The position numbers and the translations under genes were made by a program. This document shows, in pieces, positions 42,885-52,300 of a DNA stretch of 64,000 nucleotides (positions within the stretch are counted from its first letter, which is position 1; each line of letters begins with the position of its first letter). The notes under the pieces are model-generated. The model searched no databases. It was not told where the DNA came from and saw nothing but the letters and a program-made list of their open reading frames with translations. The stretch spans positions 1,736,001 through 1,800,000 of the forward strand of contig NZ_CP012670.1 of NCBI RefSeq assembly GCF_004135735.1. Direction: 5' to 3'. Source of the DNA: Sorangium cellulosum (lineage in GTDB: Bacteria > Myxococcota_A > Polyangia > Polyangiales > Polyangiaceae).

Positions 42885-43070
42885 ATGAAGCGCCAGCACA
42901 TCGACGAGGCATTGGCAGCCTGGGAGAGCGGAAGGCCTCTGTTCGCCGGCCGGGCAATCTACGAACCCCTGGGGAGGGAGCATCGGCCCCTCTGGGCGGC
43001 CGATGTTCTGGAGGCCTTCCGCGGCTATTCGGAAGATGGGAAGTTGCCCCGGATCAGCAGAAGAACCGCC
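42885..43070 (+). pseudogene. Fragment of a short conserved hypothetical gene
   Basis: From ATG 42885 the frame reads KRQHIDEALAAWESGRPLFA, GRAIYEPLGREHRPLWAADV, LEAFRGYSEDGKLP, compositionally like a real small protein (typical Ala/Glu/Arg helices and aromatic spacing). After ~60 codons it runs into a long hairpin and loses coding character. Family unknown; probably truncated at the 3' end. Confidence 0.35.
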
Positions 43071-43083
43071 ATGGCGCCGATGA

Positions 43084-43149
43084 CGCCAAGAAGAGAGGGG
43101 GAAGGGTTGTCCCTCCATCTTCCCCTTCTACTTCCCTGGTTTCTTGGCG
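43084..43149. terminator. Long imperfect hairpin before the SDR gene end
   Basis: CGCCAAGAA at 43084-43092 pairs with TTCTTGGCG at 43141-43149; inside, a purine-rich run (GAGAGGGGGAAGG) pairs imperfectly with CTTCCCCTTCT. It lies between convergent reading directions and ends 50 bases before the SDR stop, so it may be a bidirectional terminator. Confidence 0.4.
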
Positions 43150-43199
43150 CCCTTGGCGTCACGGCGGTTCGCCTCTCGACCCGACTTCCCGCAGCAGCG

Positions 43200-44048
43200 C
43201 TAGAGCCCGAGCATGGCGCGCAGCGCCCGCGTGGCCTCGTCCGCGGCGACGTTCACCGGGCCGACGACGGCCGCGTCCGCGCCGAACGTGGTGCGCAGCG
43301 GTCGCTGGCCGTGCGGCATCTCGAGGAGCTTCAGCAGCACGTCCGCGAGCTCCTCCGGGGCGGGGCCCGTCAGGGTCTTGGCGTGCGCGAGCGTGGCGCT
43401 CGCCCTCCCGCCGAGCGCCCCGTACTCGGCGGCGCGCGCCTCGTCGTCGTTCAGCCACATGTTGTTGAAGACCTTCGTCTGGACCAGGCCCGGCTGCAGG
43501 ATCACGACGTCGATCCCGAACGAGCCGAGCTCCTGCTTGTACCCCTCGGCGATCATCTCCATCGCGGCCTTGGCCGCGGAGTAATGCACCGTGGTCGGCA
43601 AGATGATGCGCCCTGACAGGCTGGACGTGAAGGCGAGCACCCCCGTCTTTCGCCGGCGCATGTGCGGCAGCACGGCGCGACAGACGCGCTGCGTCCCGAA
43701 GACGTGCGTATCGAAGAGCCGTCGCAGCTGATCGACGCTGCTGCACTCGGTCAGCCCCATCAGGCAGTTGCCCGCGTTGCTCAGGACCACATCGATCTGC
43801 CCCGCCTTCTCCACCACCGTCGCGACCGCCGCGACCACGGAGTCGTCGTCCGTCACGTCGAGCGCGACCGCCTCGATCGGGATCCCCGCGGCCGAAAGGC
43901 CGGCCACCTCGTCGCGCGCCGCCCGGTTCTTCGCCTCGGGATCGCGCATGCCCGCGAAGGCCACATAGCCGTTCCGGGCGAGCCTCTCCGCCACGCTCCG
44001 GCCGATCCCCGTGCTCGCCCCCGTCACCAGCGCCACTCTCTTTGCCAT
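43200..44048 (-). CDS. SDR family oxidoreductase
   Basis: 282 residues; ATG with GAGGAG upstream. Classical short-chain dehydrogenase: cofactor motif VTGASTGIG (9-17), DVTDDDS, SNAG (variant of NNAG), catalytic Ser in AFTSSLSG, catalytic YSAAK, and the PGLVQTKV loop after the active site. The Arg-rich MRDPEAKNR after strand 2 suggests NADP(H). The substrate is unknown. It is monocistronic. Confidence 0.88.
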   Translation of the reverse strand: MAKRVALVTGASTGIGRSVAERLARNGYVAFAGMRDPEAKNRAARDEVAGLSAAGIPIEAVALDVTDDDSVVAAVATVVEKAGQIDVVLSNAGNCLMGLTECSSVDQLRRLFDTHVFGTQRVCRAVLPHMRRRKTGVLAFTSSLSGRIILPTTVHYSAAKAAMEMIAEGYKQELGSFGIDVVILQPGLVQTKVFNNMWLNDDEARAAEYGALGGRASATLAHAKTLTGPAPEELADVLLKLLEMPHGQRPLRTTFGADAAVVGPVNVAADEATRALRAMLGL

Positions 44049-44272
44049 TGTCGCTCCTCGCGCTCCTCGAGCGCCGGGACCTCCCCCACGAGGTCGGTCG
44101 CCCGGTCGACGATAACACGCGACCCGATGGAGAGCGGGCGCCCATCTTCGCGGAGCGGGCGCCTCATCCGCGACTCGTCCGCTGCGCGCGCCGCCCGGCG
44201 CCCCCGGACGCTACTTGACGTGGATGTCCGGCCTGGGCGGCGTGGCCATGCCGCCGCCGATGTGGAAGCTCG

Positions 44273-44720
44273 GATGCGCAGGGTGTTCTGGCTCCAGGTG
44301 GCGGCGGCCGGCGACGCCGCCTGCGCGACGCCGCCGACGACGGCCCGGATGGAGTACGTCGACGAGGTCGTGCCGGAGCGATCGAGGTAATTGGTGCTGT
44401 TCGTGACGTTCGCGACGCGGGTGCCGTTCCGGTACACATCGTAGGAGATCGCGCTCGGGCTCGCCGGATCGTGCTCGTAGCCGAACATCCTCCAACCGAC
44501 ATAGACGCCGTCAGGCACCTTGACGGCGACCACGCCGCGGTCGAGGTCCTCCATCTGGTAATGGCCGGTCGGGGCGGCGCCGCCGCTGCCGCCGGTCCCG
44601 CCACCGCCGCTGCCGCCGGTCCCGCCACCGCCGCTGCCGCCGGTCCCGCCGCCGCCGCTCCCGCTGGAGCTGCTGCTGCTGGAGCTGGAGCTGCTGCTCC
44701 CGGAGCCGTTCGCCGTCACG
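44273..44720 (-). pseudogene. Fragment of a PL11 rhamnogalacturonan lyase
   Basis: A Ser run and Gly/Thr linker (GGGGTGGSGGGGTGG) lead into YQMEDLDRGVVAVKVPDGVY, VGWRMFGYEHDPASPSAISY, DVYRNGTRVANVTNSTNYLD, the N-terminal Ig-like part of family 11 rhamnogalacturonan lyases. Homology ends at QNTLRI, before the catalytic beta propeller. No convincing signal peptide precedes the linker. Both ends are missing, so it should be inactive. It fits the pectin-related theme of the GH43 gene. Confidence 0.65.
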
Positions 44721-45031
44721 CTGGCGAGCGCTGGATGCTGGCTGGGACCGCTCGCGTCCGCGCAGAACCCGAAGCTCGTCGATGACAAATGGCATCGAAG
44801 TGGTGCGTTTTCGCCAGATCGGAGAATTGCAGTGCTCGGCGACGGCGTGAATTCCGGCGCGCCGCTGGGGGGCTGCACGGGCTCCACCCGGCGTCGAGAG
44901 TGCACCCGGGCCGCCTCGTCGCGGGCTCGGTCGCGGCTGTCCGCGCCGGGGTCGATCGCGCCCGCGGGGTCCTATTGACTTGGCGACGCGGGGCCACATG
45001 CTCGCCGCAGAAGGAGAGAAAGGAGGCCTCT

Positions 45032-45559
45032 ATGGCGAACCTGATCCATAGAAGAGAGCGCGAGCCTGGCTCCCTTTCGCGAGGCTGGGATCCGCTCCGC
45101 ACCGATCCGTTCCAGATGATGCGAGACCTGCTCCGCTGGGGCCCGTTCCGCGAGATGGAGTCCCTGGGAGGCTGGGCCGAGCGCGCGTTCACCCCGGAGA
45201 TCGAGCTCAAGGAGACGAAGGACGCGTTCGTCATCTGCGCGGATCTCCCCGGCGTGGACGAGAAGGATCTCGAGATCTCGGTGACCGGGAATCGAATCCA
45301 GATCAGCGGCAAGCGCGAAGAGGAGGAGAGGCGCGAGGACGACCGCTACTTCGCGTACGAGCGCAGCTACGGGAGCTTCTGCCGCGCGTTCACGCTGCCC
45401 GAGGGGGCGAACGCGGACGAGGTGACGGCCGAGCTGAAGAACGGTGTCCTGAGCGTGAGGGTCCCGAAGCGCCCGGAGGTGCAGGCGCGGCGGATCACGG
45501 TCCAGCCCGCCGGCAAGCAGCTCGAGGAGAGCAAGGGCAAGGAGAAGCGGACCGCCTGA
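45032..45559 (+). CDS. Hsp20/alpha-crystallin family small heat-shock protein
   Basis: 175 residues; AAAGGAGG before ATG 45032. The alpha-crystallin domain covers ~55-150: FTPEIELKETKDAFVICADL, PGVDEKDLEISVTGNRIQIS, GKREEE, then FCRAFTLPEGANADEV and the A-x-x-x-n-GVL motif AELKNGVLSVRVPK. It holds unfolding proteins for refolding. An upstream TTGACT around 44975 may be part of its promoter. Confidence 0.92.
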   Translation: MANLIHRREREPGSLSRGWDPLRTDPFQMMRDLLRWGPFREMESLGGWAERAFTPEIELKETKDAFVICADLPGVDEKDLEISVTGNRIQISGKREEEERREDDRYFAYERSYGSFCRAFTLPEGANADEVTAELKNGVLSVRVPKRPEVQARRITVQPAGKQLEESKGKEKRTA

Positions 45560-45710
45560 CCGCCTCGTCGGGGCGCGGCAGCGCTGGGACGCACGGGAGG
45601 CGAGGAGCGCGGCAGCGAGGCTGTCGCGCTCGTCCGCTGCCGGTCAGCGAGGTTGTCGCGCTCGTCCGCCGCAGCGCTGGCACGCGGCGCGTGTGCCAGC
45701 GCGGTCGCGC

Positions 45711-45935
45711 TCAGGCGGCCAGCCTGTGCTCGATCTCGACCGGCGTGAGCCGCGGGGGCTGGTGGTCGATGAGGAGCGTGCTCCCCGGGTGCCGGCGGAC
45801 GAGGTCCTCCGCGATCTCGATCGCTTCGTCCTTCGTGCCGTACGGGAGCGAGCGGCTGACGTATCCCTCGGCCGCGACGATCCAGCCCCAGCCGTCGGGA
45901 TCCGGCATGACATGGTACGTGAATCTCTCTGTCAT
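45711..45935 (-). CDS. Small DUF2188-like protein
   Basis: 74 residues; GAGGAGGG precedes the ATG. TYHVMPDPDGWGWIVAAEGY, then TKDEAIEIAEDLVRRHPGS, resembles the small DUF2188 fold (a beta strand pair with Trp, then a helix rich in EAI/A residues). Such proteins are uncharacterised. Its proximity to Hsp20 hints at a stress role but the genes are convergent. Confidence 0.6.
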   Translation of the reverse strand: MTERFTYHVMPDPDGWGWIVAAEGYVSRSLPYGTKDEAIEIAEDLVRRHPGSTLLIDHQPPRLTPVEIEHRLAA

Positions 45936-46465
45936 GGCGTGCCCTCCTCCTCAGAAACGTGGGTCGGCGCGCGCAGACCGCAAGAGGCCGGCGCCGCGGC
46001 GCCCGGCGTGGCTCACGGCCTCACCTCAGGCTGCCGGAGCGCGTCGCCCTCGAGCTCGTCATTCAAACTGACGGTGGCTCCCTGGTGATGATCGCCGACC
46101 CCCCTGGGCATGGGTGTTCACCGTGAACCAAGCTCATCCGGTCGCGCTCGGGGCCCGACGCCCGAATCGCCCCCTCAGCGTTCACCGACGTGAACGTGGA
46201 CGTCCGAGCATCCATCGCATCTCGCCTAACCTCGCGAAATTACTCGCATTGGGCCCGAGGGCAAAGTCCAATCATTTCGAGGGCTTGAGCGAGATGTGAC
46301 GGATGATGAGACGTTCACGGCCACGGCCACGGCTACATTCACGCTCCGCGACGGAGCCGCTGAGGGGCACAACCTTTTGAATTTGTACGAGTTTCAGCCC
46401 GTTCGGCGGTGCAGCGCCGCGGCGGAAGGCCTCCCGGCGACGAGCCGTCCGCGCGCTGCGCCGGA
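45936..46465. other. Intergenic region with two GTTCAC inverted repeats
   Basis: About 530 bases without a recognised gene. It holds GTTCAC-C-GTGAAC at 46116-46128 and CGTTCAC-CGAC-GTGAACG at 46179-46196, and a further CGTTCACGG near 46313. Repeated half sites suggest a regulator, perhaps for the DUF2188-like gene whose start faces this region. Confidence 0.4.
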
Positions 46466-46906
46466 TCAGCGGCGGCGCAGCCGCCTGTACGTCCGGCCGA
46501 GCGCGTACGCCGCGCCGCGGGGCGGCGCGCCATGGGGCGGCGTCGGCGTCGGGCGCGCCGGCGGGGTCGACCCCGGGCCAGGAGCGCTCTCCCGGGCTCG
46601 CCTCGCGGCCTCGTCCCTCGCCTGCGAGAGCGCCGCCTCGGCCTCCGCCACCCGCTGCTCGAGCCAGGCGAGGCGGGCTCGCGCCGCCGCGAGCTCCTGC
46701 GCGGGCGCGTGAGGGCGCCCGCGCCAGAGCCGCGCGAGCGCGCGGCCGAGGTGGTACATGCTCCGGCTGAACAACCGGGGTGCGCGGGGACCGAGGTTCG
46801 CCTCCGCCTCGAGGCGGATCTGCTCCTCGCGCGCGCGGTGCAGCCGCTCCTCGAGCTCGTCGATGTTGAACCGCACCACCTCGAGCTCGCTGCGGTACCT
46901 GGACAT
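46466..46906 (-). CDS. Coiled-coil protein linked to MglA
   Basis: 146 residues, 42 bases downstream of the MglA gene on the same strand. The first ~45 residues are a strong coiled coil (EVVRFNIDELEERLHRAREE, QIRLEAEANL) and 80-110 a second one. The tail is Pro/Arg-rich. No enzyme motif. Its position after an MglA-like GTPase makes it a candidate effector or regulator; it is not MglB/roadblock-like. Confidence 0.55.
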   Translation of the reverse strand: MSRYRSELEVVRFNIDELEERLHRAREEQIRLEAEANLGPRAPRLFSRSMYHLGRALARLWRGRPHAPAQELAAARARLAWLEQRVAEAEAALSQARDEAARRARESAPGPGSTPPARPTPTPPHGAPPRGAAYALGRTYRRLRRR

Positions 46907-46948
46907 GGCTCCACGTGTCGTACACGAGCCGGGCTGCGCGCGAAAGCC

Positions 46949-47539
46949 CTACCGGCGCCCGCGCTCCAGCTCCTTGAGGGCGAGCTTCGCGATCTCCCTC
47001 AGGGTATCGAACACCCCGCGGCCGCTCGCCGCCGCGGCCTCGAACTCGGGAGCTCCGCCCGGGTTGAGGAGCTCGCGGAGCTCGGTGACCCCGGCGATCC
47101 CGTCGAGATCGCGCTTGTTGTACTGGATCACGAGCGGCAGCCGCCCCGGCGAACGGCCCTCGTCGCGCAGGTTGTCCCAGAGGTCGGCCATCGACTCCAG
47201 GTTCGCGTCGAGCCGCGCGCGCTGCGAGTCCGCCACGAACACGAGCCCGTCGAGCCCCTTCAGGATCAGCTTGCGGCTCGCCTTGTAGAAGATCTGGCCC
47301 GGCACCGTATAGAGCTGCAGGCGTGTCCGGAAGCCGGACAGCGCCCCGAGATCGATCGGCAGGAAATCGAAGAACAGCGTGCGATCGCTCTCGGTCTTGA
47401 GCGAGATGAGCCGCCCCTTGGCGCTCGCCACGGTGCGGTCGTACACGTACTGAACGTTCGTGGTCTTCCCGCAGAGGCCGGGGCCGTAATAGACGATCTT
47501 GCAATAAATCTCTCGGGTCGCGTAGTTGATGAACGCCAT
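46949..47539 (-). CDS. mglA: MglA-family small Ras-like GTPase
   Basis: 196 residues, close to Myxococcus MglA in length and sequence: FINYATREIYCKIVYYGPGL, P-loop GPGLCGKTT (19-27), ESDRTLFFDFLPIDLGAL, TVPGQIFYKASRKLILKGLD, QYNKRDL specificity motif. MglA sets cell polarity and drives gliding and type IV pilus motility. The usual partner gene mglB is not visible here, so this may be a paralogue. A 30-bp tandem repeat lies just upstream. Confidence 0.92.
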   Translation of the reverse strand: MAFINYATREIYCKIVYYGPGLCGKTTNVQYVYDRTVASAKGRLISLKTESDRTLFFDFLPIDLGALSGFRTRLQLYTVPGQIFYKASRKLILKGLDGLVFVADSQRARLDANLESMADLWDNLRDEGRSPGRLPLVIQYNKRDLDGIAGVTELRELLNPGGAPEFEAAAASGRGVFDTLREIAKLALKELERGRR

Positions 47540-47570
47540 CGGCGTGCTCCTTCAGAGTCCGCGCTCAAGG

Positions 47571-47680
47571 GACGGCGAACGCCGGTCCCGCGATGAACGA
47601 GACGGCGAACGCCGGTCCCGCGATGAACGAGACGGCGAACGCCGGTCCCGCGATGAACGAGACGGCGAACGCCGGTCCCG
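47571..47680. repeat. 30-bp tandem repeat upstream of mglA
   Basis: Three exact units and a 20-base partial unit, each beginning GACGGCGAACGCCGGTCCCG and ending CGATGAACGA, starting 32 bases before the mglA start codon. It probably lies in the promoter or leader. Confidence 0.85.
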
Positions 47681-47851
47681 CCTCGACAAGCCACCTCGCC
47701 GGCCGCGCGGCTCGCCGCGAGCCGCCCCGGCGCGGGCGGCGGACGCGACCCGCGGCGGGCCCTCGCGCCTACGCCTGCGCCCCCGCGGCGCGCCGCGCGC
47801 GGCCGGCGCCGACCGGGCCGGCCGCGGCGGGCGACGCTGCGCCCGGCGCGA

Positions 47852-49105
47852 TCAGCAGGCGGCGTCCGCGATCGCGTGGAGGGCGGCCACGAACCCTTCC
47901 AGGGAGGCGTCGCGCGCGTCGCTGTGCTTCACCAGCCGCTCGTTCACCGCGATGAGCTCCGCGACGTCCCGGCTCGCGCTCGCGCCCGGCGCGCGCCGGA
48001 GCTCGTGCACCGCGCGGCTCACCCGCGAGGGCGGGTCGAGGCACGCCAGCGCCGAGAGCGCCGCCATCGCGCCCGCCTGATGGCCCGCCGCGAGCGCCTC
48101 CCGCGCCATCCCGAGCAGGACCTGCGCGAACGCGACCTGGATCGCCTCCAGGAACCCGCGCGAGACCTCCTTGCCGCCCTGGCCCGCCTCGCTCCACGCG
48201 AGCGTGACGAGCTCGCCTATCTCCGAGAAGGCGCGCCTCGACATCAGCGCCGTGAGCGTCTCCAGGCCGTGCCTGTCCCAGGCCGCTCGCGTCGCGAGCT
48301 GGCGCGAGAGCCAGGTGAGCACCGCATACGAGTCGCCCCCTGCCCGGATCGCCCCGAGCGCGATGTCGAGCAGCGCTGCCCTGGCCACGCCGTGCGCCTC
48401 GAGCCACCCGAGCAGGTTGGCCCGCTCTGCCCCCCTCGGCGTCCGGCGCGCCTTCTCGAGGATCGCGTCCCGGAGCGCCGCGGGGAAACGGCGGATATCC
48501 GCGCTCCAGTCCTCCTCCGAGCCCCGCGCGCGCTCCATCGCCAGCGCCGCCAGCGCGCCGTCATCGATCGACAGCGCCCCGGCCCGCCGCGCCGCGAGGA
48601 TCTTCGCGATCGGCAGATCGCGCAGCGCCGGGCGCTCGGCGTCCAGGCCGTCGAGCTCATCCCCGTCGAGGAGCGGCGCCAGGCCCCGGTAAACCCCGGG
48701 CGAGAACACGAACCCCGAGGCCCACGCGACGGGCTCACGCCGGCAGCGCGCGAGCACGCGCTCGTAGATCCCCGCCGGCACCTTCCCGCGCAAGAGATCC
48801 GAGAGCTCGATCCACTCCTCCTCCTCGAGCGAGAGGCGCGGTACGCCGAGCACCTCGTGCTGGAAGTGCGCGGGATCCCTGATCGCGAGCCGCGCGAGCT
48901 GCTGGATCACCGGGCCGCTGAAGCCGCTCTCGCAGCGCGCCCTCCAGCGCAGGAGATCGGACGCCCCGAGCTCCTCGATGTGCTCCGTCAGGAAAGCGTG
49001 ATCGTCCGGCTCCAGCGCCGGCTGGCGGAGCACGTGAAAGAAAGCGACGGGACGGGCACGGCCCCGGTGCGCGCGCACCAGGGCATCGATCTCCGCCTTT
49101 CGCAT
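47852..49105 (-). CDS. Hypothetical all-helical protein
   Basis: 417 residues, no signal or TM segments. Long runs of amphipathic helices (ALRDLPIAKILAARRAGALS, LETLTALMSRRAFSEIGELV) resemble HEAT/ARM-type repeats, but no family is recognised. Upstream of mglA on the same strand with about 310 bases between; possibly unrelated. Confidence 0.55.
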   Translation of the reverse strand: MRKAEIDALVRAHRGRARPVAFFHVLRQPALEPDDHAFLTEHIEELGASDLLRWRARCESGFSGPVIQQLARLAIRDPAHFQHEVLGVPRLSLEEEEWIELSDLLRGKVPAGIYERVLARCRREPVAWASGFVFSPGVYRGLAPLLDGDELDGLDAERPALRDLPIAKILAARRAGALSIDDGALAALAMERARGSEEDWSADIRRFPAALRDAILEKARRTPRGAERANLLGWLEAHGVARAALLDIALGAIRAGGDSYAVLTWLSRQLATRAAWDRHGLETLTALMSRRAFSEIGELVTLAWSEAGQGGKEVSRGFLEAIQVAFAQVLLGMAREALAAGHQAGAMAALSALACLDPPSRVSRAVHELRRAPGASASRDVAELIAVNERLVKHSDARDASLEGFVAALHAIADAAC

Positions 49106-49294
49106 GGCGCGACCTCATCATCCCATGTCCCACGAGGGACCAGGGGACCTTTCGAGTCCATCGTCGCCTTGCGCTCGCGCGGCCCGTCATGACTCGGCGG
49201 TCGGTGGAATGACGGATCCTGTTCCTGACCGGTGTGACGAGGATAGCGCCCACGCGCCCGCTGTCAACCACGTGTCCACGCCTCCGGCGCTCCA

Positions 49295-49368
49295 CCTCTG
49301 CTCCCTCTGCTTCCTCTGCTCCCTCTGCTTCCTCTGCTCCCTCTGCTTCCTCTGCTTCCTCTGCTTCC
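49295..49368. repeat. 9-bp microsatellite (TGCTYCCTC units)
   Basis: About eight tandem units alternating TGCTCCCTC and TGCTTCCTC between two minus-strand genes, just after the hybrid kinase stop. It is pyrimidine-rich on the plus strand, so it could form triplex or slip during replication. Confidence 0.8.
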
Positions 49369-49381
49369 GCGACTCCCTGGC

Positions 49382-52300
49382 TCACGCGGCCGCCTCATCA
49401 CGTCCATCGCCCCCATCACGTCCCTCGCCCGGCGGCTCCTGCCCTGGCGCCGCGGCGCGCAGCGAGAGCGGCAGCTCGACGGTGAAGGTCGAGCCTCTGC
49501 CGATCTCGCTCGCCACGCTCACCCGCCCTCCGTGCGCCTCCACGATGGTGCGCGTGATGTAGAGTCCGAGCCCCAGCCCGCCGTAATGGCGCGACGACAC
49601 GCCGCGGCGGTACCGCTCGAAGAGCTGCGCCTGCACCTCGGCGGAGATGCCGATGCCGCGGTCCGTCACCGCGAGGCGGGCGGTCGCTCCTCCTTCCTCC
49701 GCTTCCCTCGCACCCCGCGTGACGACCACCTCGATGGGCTTGCCGCCGCCGAACTTGATCGCGTTGGTCAGGAGGTTGGTCACGACCTGCTCGAGGCGGT
49801 GCGCATCCCACAGGCCGACGACCGGCTCGGGCGCGCGCACCGAGAGCGCGCAGCCCGCCTGCGCGAGCTGATCGCCGAGGTACGCGGCGACCTCCCCCAC
49901 GACGGCGCGCAGATCGATCTCGGTCCGGTCGAGCTCGAGGCGCCCCGCCTGGATGCGGGAGACGTCGAGGAGCATGTCGACGAACGTGGTGAGGCGCTTG
50001 ATCTGCCGCCGGCAGAGATCGACGGCCGAGCGCGCCCGCTCGACGTCCGGCGCGCCGCCCGCGAGCTTCTTCGCCAGCGATTGAACGGCGAGCTGCAGGC
50101 TGGTCACGGGCGTCCGGAGCTCGTGCGACGCGACGGAGAGGAAATCGTCCCGCAGGCGGACGGCCTCCTCCGCCTCGGCGCGCGCCCGCCGCTCGTCGGC
50201 GAGCAGCCGATCCCGCTGCTGCTCCGCGCGCACGCGCGTGGTGATGTCGCGGAAGCTCCAGACCCGCCCGACGACGCGGCCGTTCAGGCGCTGAGGCCGG
50301 GAGTAACGCTCGACGACCCGGCCGTCCTTGAACGTGAGGACATCGACGCTGCGCGCCTCGGGCCTCTCATAGAGGCTCTCGACCTTGCGCAGGAACCGCT
50401 CGGGCTCCGCGAGCTGCTCGAGGCGGCACTCGAGCATCAGGCGGTCGTCGCGGGAGGCGAGCACGTGCTCGGGGATACGCCATATCTCCACGAACCTGCG
50501 GTTATACCGCACGACCCGGCCCGCCAGGTCGACGACCAGGATGCCGTCCGCCGTCGACTCGATCGTGGCCTCGAGCAGGGAGTGGGAGCGCCGCAGCATC
50601 TCCTCGGCGCGCTTCCGCTCCGTGACGTCGGTGGAGATGCCGCACAGCGCGAGAGGCTCGCCGCGCGGGGCGCGCAGCGGGAACTTGAGCGTGAGATACA
50701 CGTGCACGCCGTCGGCCAGCGGGACCTCCTCGTCGAACGCGACGGCCCGGTCCTCCCGCAGGACCGCGAGATCGCTCTCGCGCAACCTGTCGGCGAGCGC
50801 CGTCGCGAAGAGATCATGGTCGGTCTTGCCGAGGATCTCCTCGGCCCCCACGTGGAAGAGCTCCTGGAAGCGGCGGTTGATGAGCAGGTAGCGCCCCTCG
50901 GCGTCCTTGACGAAGACGATGGTGGGCGTGTTGTCGAGGATGGATTGCAGGAGCGCCCTGCTCTCCTGCAAGCAGGCCTCCGCGCGCCGCCGCTGCGCGT
51001 TCTCCTGCTGGAGCTCGGCGTAGAGTTGCGCGTGCTGGAGCGATATCGCCGCCTGCGCGGCCAGCACGTCGAGGACGCTCACCTGCGCGCCGGAGAAGGC
51101 GCCCGGAGACTGGTTGTTCTCGAGGTAGAGCAGGCCCACCGCCTCGCCGCCGCGCGCGATGGGCACGGCGAGCACCGATCGCGGAGCGGCGAGGGAGCGC
51201 TGGAAATACGGGTCGGCCGCGTGGCGGTGGGGCGCGGCCGCGTCGGCGATCGCGAGCGACCTGCGGGCGCGGAGGGCCGCCACGCAGAGCGACAGGGGGA
51301 CCTCGCGCGGCGCCGCGACGCGGCCGGCGGCGCCGAAGGCGTCCGCGCCCTCGCCGCTCGCCGCCGCCAGGACCAGGCCCTCCGGCGACGTGAGGAGGAG
51401 GCAGCCGCGCTGCGCGCCCGCGTGCGCGAGGGCCACGGACAGGAGGCGGGCGTGCAGGTCGCTCGAGACGAGCGCGCTCGATATCTCCTGCGAGGCCCTG
51501 AGGATGCCGCACGCGTCGAGGCGCCCGGCCGCGCCCGGCCCGGAGCACGGGCGCCTCATGAGCCGAGGGTGCTGCTGGACCAGGGCGAGCACCTTCGCCT
51601 GCGCCCCCCACGCCTCGTAGGCGTCGCGGGCCTGCTCGAGGTAGGCGTCCGCCGCCGTCGCGGCGCCGCGGCGGCGATGGAAGCGGGCGCAGCGCTCGCT
51701 GGCGATCGCCTCGACATGGACGAACCCGCCCGCGTGCGCCGCGGCGAGGGCCTCCTCGTACGCGCGCTCCGCGGCCCGCTCGTCGCCGGAGAGCCGGGCG
51801 AGCTCCGCGGAGACCAGGGCGGCCTGGTGTGCGAAATTCGCCGGGCAGGCCGCGGCCAGCGGCTCGAGGTGCGAAAGGTGCGCTCGCACGGCGGCGAGCC
51901 CCTCGGGCGGGAGCGCCGGCGCCTGGCCGGAGGCGAGCGCGAGGGCGGCGTAGAAGTGGTACTCGGGCACCTCGAGCAGGCAGGGCGAGGCGGGCGCGAC
52001 GTGCGTCGCCTGCCGCGCCGCCTGCGCGGCCCGCTCCGGGTCGCCCCAGAGCACGTGGGCCCGGAGCTCGCCCACCCAGGCGTGAAAGCGCGCGGCCGGG
52101 GACCGCCGCTGCCGCGGGGCCTGCCCCCCGCACGCGGCGAGGGCGGCCGACGGGTCGCGCAGCCGCTCGATCAGCCGCTCCTGGTGGCCGAGCGCCTCCT
52201 CGACGAGCCGGTTGCCGGCGCGCCTGGCGAACGCGGCGCGCCGGGCCGCCTCCTCGGCCACGTCGTCGAGGTGGTCGCCGGCGAACAGCCGGAACACGAC

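Noticed and set aside
47571..47680. CRISPR-like or coding repeat (MNETANAGPA units)
   Set aside because: Units are contiguous without spacers, and the open frame has no ribosome site or independent coding support; it lies in the mglA upstream region.
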